Of a stretch of 64,000 bases of DNA, positions 45,851 to 59,141 are shown piece after piece. The notes under the pieces are model-generated. The model did no database searches, was not told where the DNA came from, and saw nothing but the letters and a program-made list of their open reading frames with translations. The first letter of the stretch is position 1, and each line of letters opens with the position of its first letter. The translations under genes and the position numbers were made by a program. The DNA comes from Sphagnum magellanicum (lineage: Eukaryota; Streptophyta; Sphagnopsida; Sphagnales; Sphagnaceae), in assembly GCA_021904315.1 (NCBI GenBank), contig CM038908.1, positions 33,160,001 to 33,224,000 of the forward strand. Direction: 5' to 3'.

Positions 45851-48642
45851 TTTAAATAGTTGATATTTGCATTTGTTAGTCTATTATAAATATATGTTGA
45901 ACTTCCAATGAGGATTATTTTGCAGATTAAGGATTCAAATGAAGCTTATTTCTAACTTTCTTTGAGGAGTTCAAAGATATTATGGTAGTGAAACAAAAAC
46001 TGAAATTCAAATAATGATATTGCCAATTTGTGCACGATTCATTCCCAAACAATGGCAATCAACCTCCACAATAACATTCCCCTCTCATTAGATTTCACAA
46101 ATTACAAATATTGAAATCAAATTTAGCTTGAACATACAAACTAGGACCAACATGGGACAAATTTTGTAATGGAGTTTTGAGTGATCCCCAAAATATGCTA
46201 AGATTGTATATATTTTAAGCCTAAAAATGAAACTCCCATAATCAATCCCAAGGTAATGTAGTATAAATTAACCTTAAATGCTTTAATATTACTTTTAATA
46301 CTTGCTTGATCTATATTTGATATTAATATGTGGATAAGTGCTTCATTCACAAACTTGTTAGATCTTGGAATGAGGACCTTGTTGAAACTTAAAGTGGCAC
46401 ACAATGTATTGAAGAATGAACTATTCTTCTTTGAAATCATATTCCAATGTCTTTGATAAGGAAGGATGCCATCTAAGGAAGTTAGAATATAAATAAGCAT
46501 GTGAATCCATTTTGCATGTGCTGATAATTGAATTTTACTAGTTTTTGTTCTAAATCATGGTTAATGATAAGTGTTGTCACAACCACTATTATGACCTTAC
46601 ATGCATCCAAACTTACATAACTATCATTGGTTTTAATAAAATTCAACTTCATTTTCCTAGCAAAGGTTTAAATTAAAAACTTACCATCATGTCCATATGA
46701 TGGGTTTTCCATCTCTCATATCCATGGAGCTCCTATTTTCATTGTCTTTGTTCATAAAGGAAGAAACTATGCATCTATGTAAAAGTTTGTAATCAAGTTT
46801 TTGCCAAAACTTGAACAAATGTGTGAGTGACAATTGGAGGCCCACTTGTCTTTTGTAGACTCAACTCATTGTATATAGAATACCTTCTAAATATGTGGAT
46901 ATCACATACCATGAATTAACATATTTTTTATTTCATCTAGGCAACTTTGAAATGCACTTTGTCATCATGATTAGTATGTTCAATCACTAGAAGTTTGAAC
47001 CTTTGTTCTTTTGCGCTAACATTATCATTACATGGCAAAAATAACCCATTTTTAAATATCTTTGATTCTATCAATATTAATCCATTCCAACTTACATTAT
47101 TGGTCAATCATAATGGATGGCTATTAATGTTTTCATTGATACAACTAAAACACCCTTGATATAAATGGAAATTAATAATTATGGAAAAAGTCATAATTTT
47201 TATTTTCCATAATTACTATTTTCCCAAGAATATTTTCAAAAGATAATAATTCATTTCGTGGTTTAAAAAGATTCCAGAATTTTTGTAGGTTGCGCATAAC
47301 ATTATCGTTAAACACATTATTGAGGATTAAACCTAGGTTTTTCATCAATATTTTTTTTTCATTTTATTATAATAAAATTGAATTCATCACGTATGCTTAC
47401 AATAACAATTTGAAAAACCAACATTATTTTTATTCAAATCCAATTGTATAATAACACATGTTACAATAAAGTTATTCAATCATGAAATATGCATTCTTTG
47501 AATATCACAATATGTTTTTTTTTCTATAGGATAGATTAAAATATTAACCTTATGGTCTTAATAAAGATTCCCAAATTTAATTAAAATGGTCTATCATTCT
47601 ACTATGTTTTGAGAGATTGAAACCAAAGGAAAATTATGTTTAAGACTTCCATGCACTAAAAGTTCATATGATTGTCCCCAAAGGCCTTACAATCATTTAT
47701 TGTCAAAATGTTAGTGCCATATGGTCCAATTTCCATATGCATGCATGGCATGAATGGCCATCCATACCGTGTTCATACCATCATTCGACCCTTTTCCATG
47801 CCCATTTAGCCTCATTTGGCACATCCATATTTGCATACATGGACAAGTGAGATCATTTGGTATCTTTGGTGTATAGCACACAAGTCATGGGAAGAAGAAA
47901 GGCCTTGGTAAAGATAATAACATGATGATCTGATTTCATCATTTTATTTTATTTTGGGCCCACATCCTCAAATCTAAAATATTGGATCTATGGTCGATAT
48001 ATTTTTCATATGTTCATTTTTTTTCACACACAACCAACAAGTAGAGACTTTCAAGAATGACTCTTAAATGTATATATGCTTAATTAAATTAAAGTATCAT
48101 TCATTTATCTATTTTTCAATTTAGCTCAACATGTTGTCCCTTTGAACTTACTTGGGCCCCTTTACACTATAGTGAAGGACCATGACCATGGAAATGTTGA
48201 AAGCCCTCAAAACATATCCAAAGGTCATCCATGGAAATTCAACAATCATTTATGTCTAGGCCTAGGTTGTCAAGTGTAATGTAAAGTGAAAATAAACTTT
48301 ATTGAGGGACCAATAATGAAGCCCAAACTAAAATGTTTTATGTGAATTTTGATTTTTAACTTAATATTCTATGTAATATTTCTATTCTTAGTTTAATTTT
48401 TTCCTCTCATTGTTTCTCCACTTTCTTCATTTTCTTCATTTCAATAAGTAGGCGCACCATGGATAATAGAATAAAAAATAATATGTAAAACAAATCCAAC
48501 CAAACATGGTTTCTTTGGCACATGGGCTAATGAACTTTGCACCTACCTTTAATTTTTTAAATATTTTAAACTTGAAAAAAAAAATTAAAAAGTTCGACCA
48601 ATCACAAATTTTTTGGACCATGGGCTAACAAAATTTGTGCTC
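45851..48642. other. AT-rich stretch; no gene seen
   Basis: About 2.8 kb with scattered short open frames. The longest, 100 codons on the minus strand at 46198-46500, has no recognisable domain and a composition expected by chance in AT-rich DNA. No repeats stand out. Confidence 0.35.
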
Positions 48643-49977
48643 ACCTAATTTATGTGTAGGGTAAAGCCCTAGAGTGAGGGCATTCTCAAAATAAGTGGCC
48701 TAAGATGAGGCGATAGTTGAGTTTGGCCCTGCATTTTGGGAATGTCCCCCACCCATAGGCTTTACCTCTCATAAATCACAAGGCAAAATCTATCATGAAC
48801 CAAACCTATGTAGATCACAAGGCATTCGACGGTTTTTATGCCTCGCTACTCCTCACTAGTGAGAGGGTTCTTACACCTATAAGTAGGCATAATTTCCCTC
48901 CCACCCTTGAGGAGTAGGCATAATATCCCTACCAATTTCCAGGAGGGAAAGTCATGGATATAAGGTGCACTTCACATACACTACTAATCTTTTTCGAGTG
49001 CGTTATGTCCAATAGGGGAGCTTTGTATGTAAGTTTCATCGGATATTGTACTTGAGTACTGACTGCAGAGTAGAAAGACAAACCTAGACTCCTAATCTAG
49101 AATCATTGATTTCACGCATGCAATTGTAAGGCCTCATTCCATTAAAGCCTGAAAGCCCATGACCAACAAAATAAAAAAATTATAATTGGAGGAAAAACCA
49201 TTTTAGGGTTAAGTTCACTTTACACAATGTGAAGTACCAACGGACTAGGAAAATGTAAATGAATGAAAAATCAGCATTAAATGCATATGAATAATATTTC
49301 ATGATCTAATGGGCTTGTTATTAGACCCACTGTTTTAGACTTGTTGGGAGGCCCACCTATTTTTGAGGTGGGCCTAGCAACAAGTCTGTTAGACCACTAG
49401 CTAAAAAACTTAACCCTAAAATGGTTTTTCCTCCAATTATAATTTTTTTATTTTGATGGTCATGGGCTTTCAGGCTCTAATGCAAGGAGGCTTACGCTTG
49501 CATGCGTTAAATCAATGATTCTAGATTAGGAGTTTAGGTTTGTCTTTCTACTCTGCAGTCAGTACTCAAGTACAATATATCGATGAACCTTACATACAAA
49601 GATACTTCCCTATTGGACATAACGCACTCGAAAAAGATTAGTAGTGTATGTGAAGTGCACCTTATATCCATGACTTTCCCTCCTAGAAATTGGGAGGGAT
49701 ATTATGCCTACTCCTCAAGGGTGGGAGGGAAATTATGCCTACTTATAGGTGTAAGAACCCTCTCACTTGTGAGGAGTAGCAAGGCATAAGAACCGTCGTA
49801 TGCCTTGTGATCTACTTAGGTTTGGTTCATGATAGATTTTGCCTTGTGATTTATGAGAGGTAAAGCCTATGGGTGGGGGACATTCCCAAAATGCAGGGCC
49901 AAACTCAGCTATTGTCTCATCCTAGGCCACTTATTTTGAGAATGCCCACACCCTAGAGCTTACCCTACACATTAGGT
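48643..49977. mobile_element. 1.3 kb fold-back element with ~570-bp inverted arms
   Basis: The left arm, about 48643-49214, and the right arm, about 49407-49977, are inverted copies with roughly 90% or better identity by eye. The outer ends read CACCTAATTTATGTGTAGGG and the inverse of TTACCTAATGTGTAGGG. The 192-bp centre holds a second, nested hairpin (49337-49358 pairing with 49366-49387, 22-bp arms with two mismatches, 7-base loop). Arms contain AACCCTAAAATGG, GAGTACTGACTGCAGAG and GGCATAATTTCCCTCC. No transposase is present. Confidence 0.9.
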
Positions 49978-50696
49978 AATTTGGTTCCAGCTGCCTAGTT
50001 TGTATGAATTACAAAAGGTATTTCATGTTGGGCAAAGAGCTTGGTGAAAACTGAATTGTGATTCAAGAGAGAACAGAACAATCAACAATCAATGACAGAA
50101 AGACATGTAAATTGTTTACATTTAACGAACTTGCATTCCAGATCCACTTCTTGCAAGCTTCAAGTTGCAGTGCAAGGCCTCACTCAAGAATGTGCAGAAT
50201 ACATAAGAATATCACAACATAAGATCCAACCCAAGGGGGACCCAGAACTTGCAAGTTGTTTGCAAAGTATTGATCTGAACCAAGAAATTTGCAGGAACGA
50301 ATGTTTGTTGCAAGGAACAATTCAGAGAGTATCTGCAGAATAGAATTGGTACTATGTGCAGATGATGTGGTACCTTTGGGTAGGCATCAAAACAGTAATG
50401 GAGAAGGAGGTTGAAGAAAGGAGCTAGAGCAAGCCAGTTGGATTTACCAGCTGCTATCAACACATTCTCAATGCAAGATAATCCGGACTTCACAGTTGCA
50501 GCATTCATGACGGGCAGAAAGCTCATTAGTACCACCGCTAGTCAATCGAGAGTGAGTTGTGGAAGAAGTCCAAAAGTGCTGGCCTGGCACAATTTCACCA
50601 AGCTCAAAGTCTATTACAAGACACAAAGGCACTGATGAGTATGAGGTCTGACAATCATATATATTATATATGGAGAGAGAAATATAGTTAAAGAAG

Positions 50697-50730
<34 letters not shown>

Positions 50731-50888
50731 TTGCTGCTCAGTAGATTGAGATTTTCACATGATTCCTACAACAGCTTCAAAATTTTCGTAGATGGCTTGA
50801 GCATGAGAAGGAAAGAGAATATGCTCGACCAACAACCAAACAAAGCGCAAATCTTACACTGACACAGAACTCAGCAGGAACCCTGAAA
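49978..50888. other. Upstream flank of the PPR pseudogene; GA microsatellite
   Basis: Composition is gene-like rather than AT-rich, but no open frame is recognisable on either strand. A (GA)14 run lies at 50701-50728, about 160 bp before the presumed PPR start, and may mark its old leader. Confidence 0.45.
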
Positions 50889-53115
50889 ATGGCAGAGTGT
50901 AGACACTCTTCTTCTGTCAGTTGTTGTGCCTCATCTGTGCGTGCCGACTACCCTCATCAGTCTCCCTTGCTACCTCCGCTTCACCATTTCTTTCTCTCTA
51001 TACGTTTTCTAATGTCGTGCATCCTTTTAAGACACGCAGTGACTAGTAGCCACAGAGCAAGTCTAGCAACTTCCTCGGGTGGAAAGAATGGACCAGGCTG
51101 CGCGAGAGAGACACTTTGGCGACAATTCCTTTCAGATCCTTCGCAGTGGTGGGATTGTAGGACGGCCAATTAAAGATACCCGGATTTCAAGCATAAGAAG
51201 ACGCACGACGCACTCTGGCTTGGATTCCCACGGAACTCCCCATGGGTGGGAGCAGAACTGGCTGCCATGGCACCAGGGACTGTACAATTAAATAGCTTTT
51301 CATGTAATAGAAATCTTGCAAGATATGAGAAGGCTTGGAAACCTGAGAAGACAATTGAGCTTTTCCAGGAAATGCAACAAAAATGCTTGAGTCCTGACAG
51401 ATTCAATTTTGTTCCAGTTCTCAATGCATGCAGCAATTTAGGAGCACTTGAAGAGGGCAGGCATGGTCATCAACAGATAATTCAAAGTGATTGTGAGAGT
51501 GATGGGTTTGTGGGGTGTAGGCTGGTTGACATGTATGCCAAATGTGGGAGCATGGAGGATTCTCAGATAGTGTTCAACAAGATGCCATCCCTAGATGTGG
51601 TCACTTGGAATGCACTCATAGTGGGACATGTGGACAAGAAGGCCAGAAGGCACTGGAACTATTTGGACAAATGTGTGAGGAAGGTGTGGGACCAAACTCT
51701 GTTAATTTTTTAGGGGTGCTGAATGCATGTGCTAGTTTAGTTACACTTGGAGGGCAGACGTGCTCATGAGCAGATCATTGAAAGTGGATTGGATTCAGAT
51801 GTCATTGTGGGCTGTAGCCTGGTTAACATGTATGCAAAATGTGGGAGCATGGAGGATGCTTGGAGGGTGTTCAACAAGATGTCATCTCAAGATGTGGTCA
51901 CTTGGACTGCCATGATATTGGGACATGTGAAATATGGGCAAGGGTTAAATGCACTGGAACTATTTCAACAAATGCAACAGGAGGATGTGAGGCCAAACTC
52001 TGTTACTTTTGTTGGGGTGCTGAATGCATGTGCCAGCGTAGTTGCACTTGAAGAGGTCAGGTGTGTTCATGAGCTGATTATTCAAAGTGGGTAGGATTCA
52101 GATGTATTTGTGGGGAATAGCTTGGTTGACATGTATGCAAAATGTGGGAGCACGGGCAATGCTTGGAAAGTTGTTCAACAAGATGCCATCTCAAGATGTG
52201 GTTAGTTGGACCACCATACTTGGAGGATGTGCAATGCATGGGCATGATAAGGATGTTCAGAAACATTTCAAATGGATGTGTGGAGAAGGTGTACAGCCAG
52301 ATGAAATGACTTTTGTAACTTTTCTTCTGTCAGCTTGTAGCCATGCAGGTTCGGTGGATGAAGGCATGCGCTGTTATGCTTCCACAATCACAGTTTACAT
52401 GATTTCTGCAAAACTGGAACATTACTCCTGCATGGTTGACCTTCTTGACTGTGCTAGCAATCTACAGGAGGCAGAGAATACAGTCATGGAATGCCCTGTG
52501 AACCAGATGTGGCTGCATGGATGGCTTTGCTCAGTGCTTGCAGAATTCATGGTAATGTGGAGATGGCAGAATGTGTTGTGAAACAAATTCTTGAAATGGA
52601 ACCTGAGAATGCTGTTGGTTATGTGCTGCTGTCAAACATCTATGCTGCTGCTGGCTACAGGCGTCTTGTGAGAATGTTGAACAGCAGAGAAAGGAAAGAG
52701 GTGTGAAGAACAGCTCGGTCACACCTGGATTGAAGTGAATAATGAGGTACATACATTTGTAGTGGGTGATCAAGACCACTCCAGATGATTGAAATCCATA
52801 CAGAATTGAAGAGAATGTCAGGGCTCATGCATGATGCCCAGTACATGCCTCATACTAGATGTGTGCTGCATGATGTGAAAGAAGAGAAGGTGTTTCATTT
52901 GTGTCACCATAGTGAGAAACTGGCTCTTGCATTTGGGCTCATCAACAAATCTCCTGGTACTCCACTCTAAATAATAAAAAATCTGCTGGTTTGCGAAGAT
53001 TGCAACACTTTCACAAAGTTAATTTCAAAATAGTTGGAAGATAAATCATGGTGAGGGATACCAATCACTTTCATCACTTTGAGGATGGTGTTTGTTCGTG
53101 CATGGTATTGGCTTT
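50889..53115 (+). pseudogene. PPR (PLS-E-DYW class) pseudogene with N-terminal OSB-type PDF motif
   Basis: The ATG at 50889 starts a presequence-like stretch. Then come LWRQFLSDPSQWWDCR, an in-frame TAA at 51171, and YPDFKHKKTHDALWLG and NSPWVGAELAAM, matching the PDF motif of organellar single-strand DNA-binding (OSB) proteins. PPR repeats follow in the same frame from 51300 (MYAKCGSMED, FNKMPS.DVVTW). Frameshifts occur near 51640, 51740, 52170 and 52490, and a stop lies at 52092. The E-type region (YVLLSNIYAAAGY) and DYW-like parts (VFHLCHHSEKLALAFGLIN; NHFHHFEDGVCSCM) are present. The end lacks the terminal DYW because CSCM runs straight into GTATTGG, two bases short. Intact relatives bind organelle RNA and edit C to U. 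The wording is fern-like. Clearly non-functional. Confidence 0.85.
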
Positions 53116-54015
53116 GCCATTAGTCTGTCTTGTCAATTTACCAAATCAAATTCATTTTCTTTATAGTGTGTCTAGTGATAGTATAACACCACACCTCGTT
53201 GAACACCACCATGAGATGTGGTTCCACTGGAAAAGTGGCCATGGAGCCTCTCCATAGTCTTGATTTCCAGTCTTTATCATTTGTACCACTGAGGTTTGGT
53301 GCCTATTTCATCTTATGTATCGAGGTATTTTGGAAATTGTGTGGAATTTGAGACTGGAACAACATGTCCCAAGGTTCCTCTACATAAAAAATTGCTCCAC
53401 TCCTGCCTGCAATAAATTACCAATTTGGAGTTATCAATTTGTTGTTGCACTTGACTATTGGCCATGTCAGAAAACTCTTGTGCAAGTTTTCAAATTATCT
53501 TTGTGAAATTCCTCTCATTGTTCACGCACTGCTGGGAGCAGTGGGAATGTTATGGTAGGCAGTCAGTACTTTACATGTTGATGTCAAAGATTCCTGAACA
53601 CATCTACTACTGTTTCACTATTTTGTCAAACCCCTCAGTTTTTGCTTTTGTTAAATCTGTTCTGTAGGGTTTGGCTTCCTCTTCTTCATGCTTGCCAATA
53701 TTTGTTGCTGTTATGTTGTCAATCTGAAGTCTCTGTACTCTGAAACCTTATTAATTGGTCATTTCTCAATTCTATTCAGGTTGAATCATACGGAGGAATG
53801 TCAGTAGTCATGAAGACATGTTTTAGGTAAGAGATCATGCTTACAGTTGCAGAGGGATCTGTCATGAACGACACAAAAATGTGCTTGGATCTGATTGATG
53901 TCAATGCTTGAGGCAAGGTGTCACACAAAAAAGGATTGGTAAATATCACTAACATGGGTCACAGTTGATTTCCTTCAAGGACTGTTGAGATCACAGATAA
54001 CAGATATCACTGTGG

Positions 54016-54055
54016 ACAACAGATATCTGTTGTGATAACAAGGATATCCTTGTTA
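54016..54055. repeat. Two adjacent perfect palindromes centred on GATATC
   Basis: ACAACAGATATCTGTTGT (54016-54033, 18 bp) is followed after two bases by TAACAAGGATATCCTTGTTA (54036-54055, 20 bp). Both are perfect inverted repeats. Confidence 0.9.
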
Positions 54056-54280
54056 ACTTTAGTGATTCCTTGACTGCCAGTTGATGCATAACATCAACCA
54101 AACATAGAGCAGGTTGGGACACTTTGCTGTTATGGTGCCAGTGAAGTTTCACATCAATCACTGCTAACTGGGTGCCTTTCAATGTCACGAGGAAGGACAA
54201 GAATTAGGGTCAGATGCTCTCTTCTTCCTGTGCTCTCACCAGCTCTCACTCCCAATTCAGAGCGCACACATTCACACACA

Positions 54281-54282
<2 letters not shown>

Positions 54283-54328
<46 letters not shown>
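54283..54328. repeat. (CT)n microsatellite
   Basis: About 23 uninterrupted CT units, preceded by CA-rich sequence. Confidence 0.95.
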
Positions 54329-54330
<2 letters not shown>

Positions 54331-56858
54331 CATCTGATTGCAGGTAAAATTGGATTATTACGGGAGGAAAGTGCCCTGACTCAGTGCTACAAAGGATCAA
54401 TTGAAATTTGGTGGTTGCCTGCATTGTTTTAAGTTTTAAACATGCCCAAATGAAATTAGTTTACATCACTGCATCTGCAAGAGAGGTAATCCTTCCCAAC
54501 TGTTCACACACATGACTCTTCTAAAATATGGGAAATCAGTCCAGTGTGCAACTACCCTGAGGTAGAACTTGGTTCTTACAGGAGGCTTCAGCAGATGCAA
54601 ATCCAATTTGGGAGTGACAAAGACAATCTTGGCAAAATCAACAATACTTTGTGTTTGCAACATATATCAAGCCTATTTGAATCTCCTCAGTTATACTGTC
54701 ATTCCCATTTTGAGGATATACACATCTTGGCAGTGACAGAGAGCAATTTATTTACAAATGCTCATTTTGGTGGAGCATCTTCTTACAGCTCTAATTTATG
54801 CTGCAATTAATGATGGAAATTTGTATTGCCTCTAAGAAGAAATGGAACATTTCTGTGGCACTCAAACCCCCAAGGAAAAGGATATTATTTACTGACAGAT
54901 TCAGTGTGCTTTGGTGCACAGCATGATCTAAGGGACGAGCCCTGCAAGAAGGCACAATGATCCTTTTGCAATTGAGATGTCTCTCATTCATGAGGAACAC
55001 AAAGCTGTGGGGTTGGTGATGTGACTATGTTCATCCTCTGTGAAACATAAACAGCATTCTTTCAGATGTTTTTATCCAAAGCTCCAGTCTCTGATAAGAA
55101 GCATCAATTGCACTAATGCTGCACTGGTGAGTAATAAGCAAAGAAGCATATGAGAAATGGGTTTGCCCCAAAGGACATTTTGTTCATTTTGATATAAGTT
55201 GCCAGTTTCTGATCCCAGCTGACAATTCCAAGAGCCCAAACATCATATGGTCCAGTAACAATAAGAGAAGACATTGCATCATTCAAATGCTTGCTTCATA
55301 GTGTGAATGAATGACAGGCTCCAATAATGCAAACACTATCCACAGCGGGCCTTGCAGTGACCTCAAATACACCCTGCAACCTACTGTTTACATCCCGCAC
55401 ACCTTGGAAGGTGGTCCACCATGACTACCTGCAAAGTCCTTCAGCTATGCCTATGTATTTGATTTTGCCCATCACCTGCTCCTCCACCACCACCAACCAA
55501 ACACTCCCTAACAACCAATTGAGAGCTCCAAGACATGCTTGTGAGTTTCCAAATAACCATGGAATCTTTGAACTATCTGTGCAGAAACTGTATACTGAGG
55601 TCGCATATTTGCTCGAACACTAAAAAAATTGTGCACCTAAAAGGTCTGGAGAGCAAATACTTCTTCCAATATCAATCAGACAGATCTCTAGAAGATTATA
55701 TAAACTGAAGCCTCGTTGAACATGTTCAGGAACAAAACCTCATCATAGAGGGTGATCCCACTTTCTAGAGCATGATGTGTGATTTATCAGACTGGTTCTA
55801 AGTCAACTTCATCCCTGCAACACATTCAGCCAGACAAATACAATGACAATCTCTTTAAGAAAATTCAATCCTACTCACAAATCTCAATTTCTTGTTTTGC
55901 ACCATGTCTCTATATATGTGCCAATCCTTGGTTTGCAGATGTAGAATTGAGGATTTGAGTTGGTTCCCAACAATTTGTATTTATGGCATATAGGGGAGGA
56001 GATTGGGTGTTGCCACACCAAGCTTTTATTGGTTTTTTACACATGCCAATTGATTATTGATAAACTTGATTTAATAATTAATATTGAACAATTTCTATGC
56101 TACTTGTGGATAATGTGCAAATCCACATGTTGATGCGAACCTCAACCTGGTCAATAACACTTTTCTTGTTTAATTGTTTAATTGGTGCCATTCAAACTTC
56201 TCATTTGCAAATTCACAAATTGATGATTTTTTTCCAAAGTCACCCAATTCAAATTTTGCTTAGTTTAAGGTACCCAGTGGTTATTCCCATCAAATGCTCA
56301 AAAAACAATAAAATCTGATCATGCATGGATTGATAGCACAAGAAAATGAACTTATTATTGTACAACACCAATTAAATATGGCAAATTGCCTCATTGGTTG
56401 CTACATGTCTTAGCACTCAAAAGTTAGTCATATGAACATGCTATGACCACCAAAAACCCTTAGGATTTTGCACTTCTAAATATGAGCACAATTGTGTGTT
56501 TCCATCCATTGTATAAAGTTAAATATGATCAAAACTATCTTACATGTTTATTTTGAATCCTCAATCTTTTCACTAATTCTAAATATAGACCTTTCTCATG
56601 TATCAAAACTTCCTTGGGGCTAAACTACAAGGAATATGTGGAGTATAATGAAATATGTGGATTAGAATCTAAGGTGCATATACTTTGATCTTGAAGAAAG
56701 ATAATTATAATATCAAGCAAAGAGAAAGTGAGTTTCCATTTTGTAATAGGGCTAAGAAGGAAGATAATTTAATCTATCTATGAAGCAAGCTAGTTTGTTT
56801 TGTTTTTTTTGTTTGTTACATTGAAATTTCTCAAACCCCAACATCTCATGCCATGCTT

Positions 56859-57053
56859 TGTAAAATGTTTTATCAAAAATAAAAAAATTTACACACAGAA
56901 ACTCACTACAAGGAACGTAATTGTTCATGGAATAGATAACTCATGTTGTTTATATTCCTAAAGTATTGCAATAAGAATAGAAATATTAACTAGTACTTGA
57001 TAAGTTTAATCTAGAAGCTACCCCAAATAATGAGGGCTTGAACATATCATCCA
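56859..57053 (-). repeat. 3' LTR of copia copy 2
   Basis: TGTAAAATG...ATCATCCAACA. It shares with the right LTR ACAAGGAA.GTAATTGTTCAT, GTTTATATTCCTAAA and GCATATCATCCAAC (AACATATC in this copy). Confidence 0.8.
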
Positions 57054-57239
57054 ACACCCCCTCTTGCTCATGGCATCATTAATCTCTATTCTATAACAAC
57101 AAATGTTGTGTTGGAAGAAAAGTGCAAAATTTTTCTTTTTAAAAAGGAATTAAAATTCACTTCACCCCCTTTGAATCCAAAACAAGATTACATAATATTT
57201 ATGATCATGCAATGGCCGATTAACGATTGATTATACTTC

Positions 57240-58740
57240 AAAACCATCAAGTCATCATGAAGTGTTGTGCCTCTTCCAAACTTAACATATGCATTTTGGT
57301 TCATTTGATCTCAAATTTGGTCCATCCCATTGCTTTCGTGAACAAATTTGCTAGTTAGTCAATAGTAAAAATGTAATCACCAAGGATGACTCCCTATTCC
57401 ACTTGTTGGCATGCAAAATGTCAATCTTTCTCAAAGTGTTTTGATTTATTATGGAAGACAAGATTCTTGATAAGTTTTATTGTGCTTTGATTATCACACC
57501 TAAGAATGGTTGGGCTAACATGTTTAAAGCCAATATCATCAAGTAGCCCATGAAGCCAAAATCCTTCATAAGCACAATTAGAGAAGGTTCAATACTCAAC
57601 TTCAGAGCTAAATCTAGTAGTTGTAGTCTACTTTTGGGTTTTCCATGGGAGACGATTAAAGCATGAAGATGTAGGCACCTATGGAACATCAATCATCTAC
57701 ATCTTGAGCAAAATCAGCATCGATGTAACCCCGCAATGTGTTCTCCTCCCCTTCTACGTAATAGATTCCACATGAAGGGTAATGACAAACATAATGAAAG
57801 ATTGGAAGCATAGCTTGAAGATGGGCAACTTTAAATGCTTGCATGTATTGACTAATGACATTGACAACCTAGGCAATGTCAAGATGAGTGTGAAGGAGAT
57901 ATAGAAGCTTACCCACAAGACAATGATATGGAGTGGGATCAAAAGGAGTAATGTCCATGACATGTTTGAAAATAGTTCCTTCTTGGATAAGCACATAGAT
58001 TGGGCAACAATCTAAACATCTAGGCTTCACAAAAAATGTTGAAACAAAAGTTTGTTTGATGCATAAAAACATTGTGATGTGTTGGTTGAAACTAAACACC
58101 AAAATAACATTGAATGGGACCAATAATTATCATGGCAAACTTAGTTTTCAGAACAAAGACGATGGTCTAGAACAAAGCATGATTGCTGCTAGTGATGTAT
58201 AAATCATCAACATAGATAATTAATAAAATTGTAAGTGAGGCAATAACAAAAATGTAGATGTTGCCATCATCATCACTTTTATGAAAGCCAATGTGTTAAA
58301 GATACTAATTGATGCAAATATATCAAGTTTGAAGGCTTTGACATAGACCATAAAGAGCATGTCAAAGGTGACAAACCATTTGCTTTTATCCAAGCACGAC
58401 GTGGCATTCCGGTTGGAACATGAAAACTTTTTCATTGAGAAACCCATTAAGAAAGTTGTTTAAACATCAAGATGTTTGATGCACCATCCATTATGTGTAG
58501 CAATGGTGGCTATTGTACGAATGGTCTCCCACCTCACAAATGGAGCAAAAGTTTTCGTGTAGTCCAAACCAAGACCTTGCTCAAAGTCGCATGCAATTAG
58601 TCGCTGAGCCTTGTATTGGACCCCATCACCAATGACATTTGGTTTTTTCTTGTACACCCAACAAGATGTGATGATGCATTTGCCAAGAGGAAAGTCCTCC
58701 AATGTCCATGTTTGATTTACTAAAATGGAATGGTATTCCT
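57240..58740 (-). pseudogene. copia reverse transcriptase / RNase H, broken
   Basis: The complement of 58460-58702 encodes CWVYKKKPNVIGDGVQYKAQ, then LDYTKTFAPFVRWETIRTI. The catalytic YVDD is on the complement of 58203-58214 (IYVDDLYI). The thumb/RNase H region follows at 57470-58120 (DITPFDPTPYHCLVGKLLYL). C-terminal remnants near 57290-57350 resemble the usual copia tail (KFEI...LSLEEAQHFMMT). Frames shift repeatedly. Confidence 0.8.
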
Positions 58741-59141
58741 CTTACATCACAACTTGCTAATTAAAATCAAAATAAGTTACATCTTGATACTAAAGATCTT
58801 TGCCACCATCTTCAATAATGTGAACAATCATTTTGGGTGCCACTTCAAGTTCATAGGAAGTAATAAAATCTTCAAGCCACTAATTAGGACGGTGCTCACA
58901 TGAGGATTGTTGTAATGACATGGTGTTAAATGACATAGAAGACAAAATCGCTAAAATTGGTGCCATTGATTCGATTGACACTAGTAGTGACACAAACACC
59001 ATGGACACGAACATTGTTAACATTATTGCCACCATTGATTTAATTAACACTGCTAATTTAGTTGAAAAAAAAAGTTGTGAATGTTGGTGGGAAGTGATGA
59101 ATGATGGAAACGTCAAAGCCGAAATAGTTGGTAGTGATGAG

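Larger units (their letters stand above)
53116..56858. other. Gene-free stretch between the PPR pseudogene and copia copy 2
   Basis: The first ~2.7 kb has gene-island composition and may derive from PPR 3' sequence or an unrecognised non-coding transcript; no coding exon is supported. From about 56.0 kb it turns AT-rich. Twin palindromes (54016-54055) and a CT microsatellite (54283-54328) are listed separately. Confidence 0.4.

Noticed and set aside
46198-46500. 100-codon minus-strand open frame with hydrophobic segments
   Set aside because: No family resemblance; Ile/Leu/Asn-rich composition is what AT-rich DNA gives by chance.
50212-50535. 107-codon minus-strand open frame before the PPR pseudogene
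   Set aside because: Composition is gene-like but no conserved segment is visible; kept only as unexplained flank.
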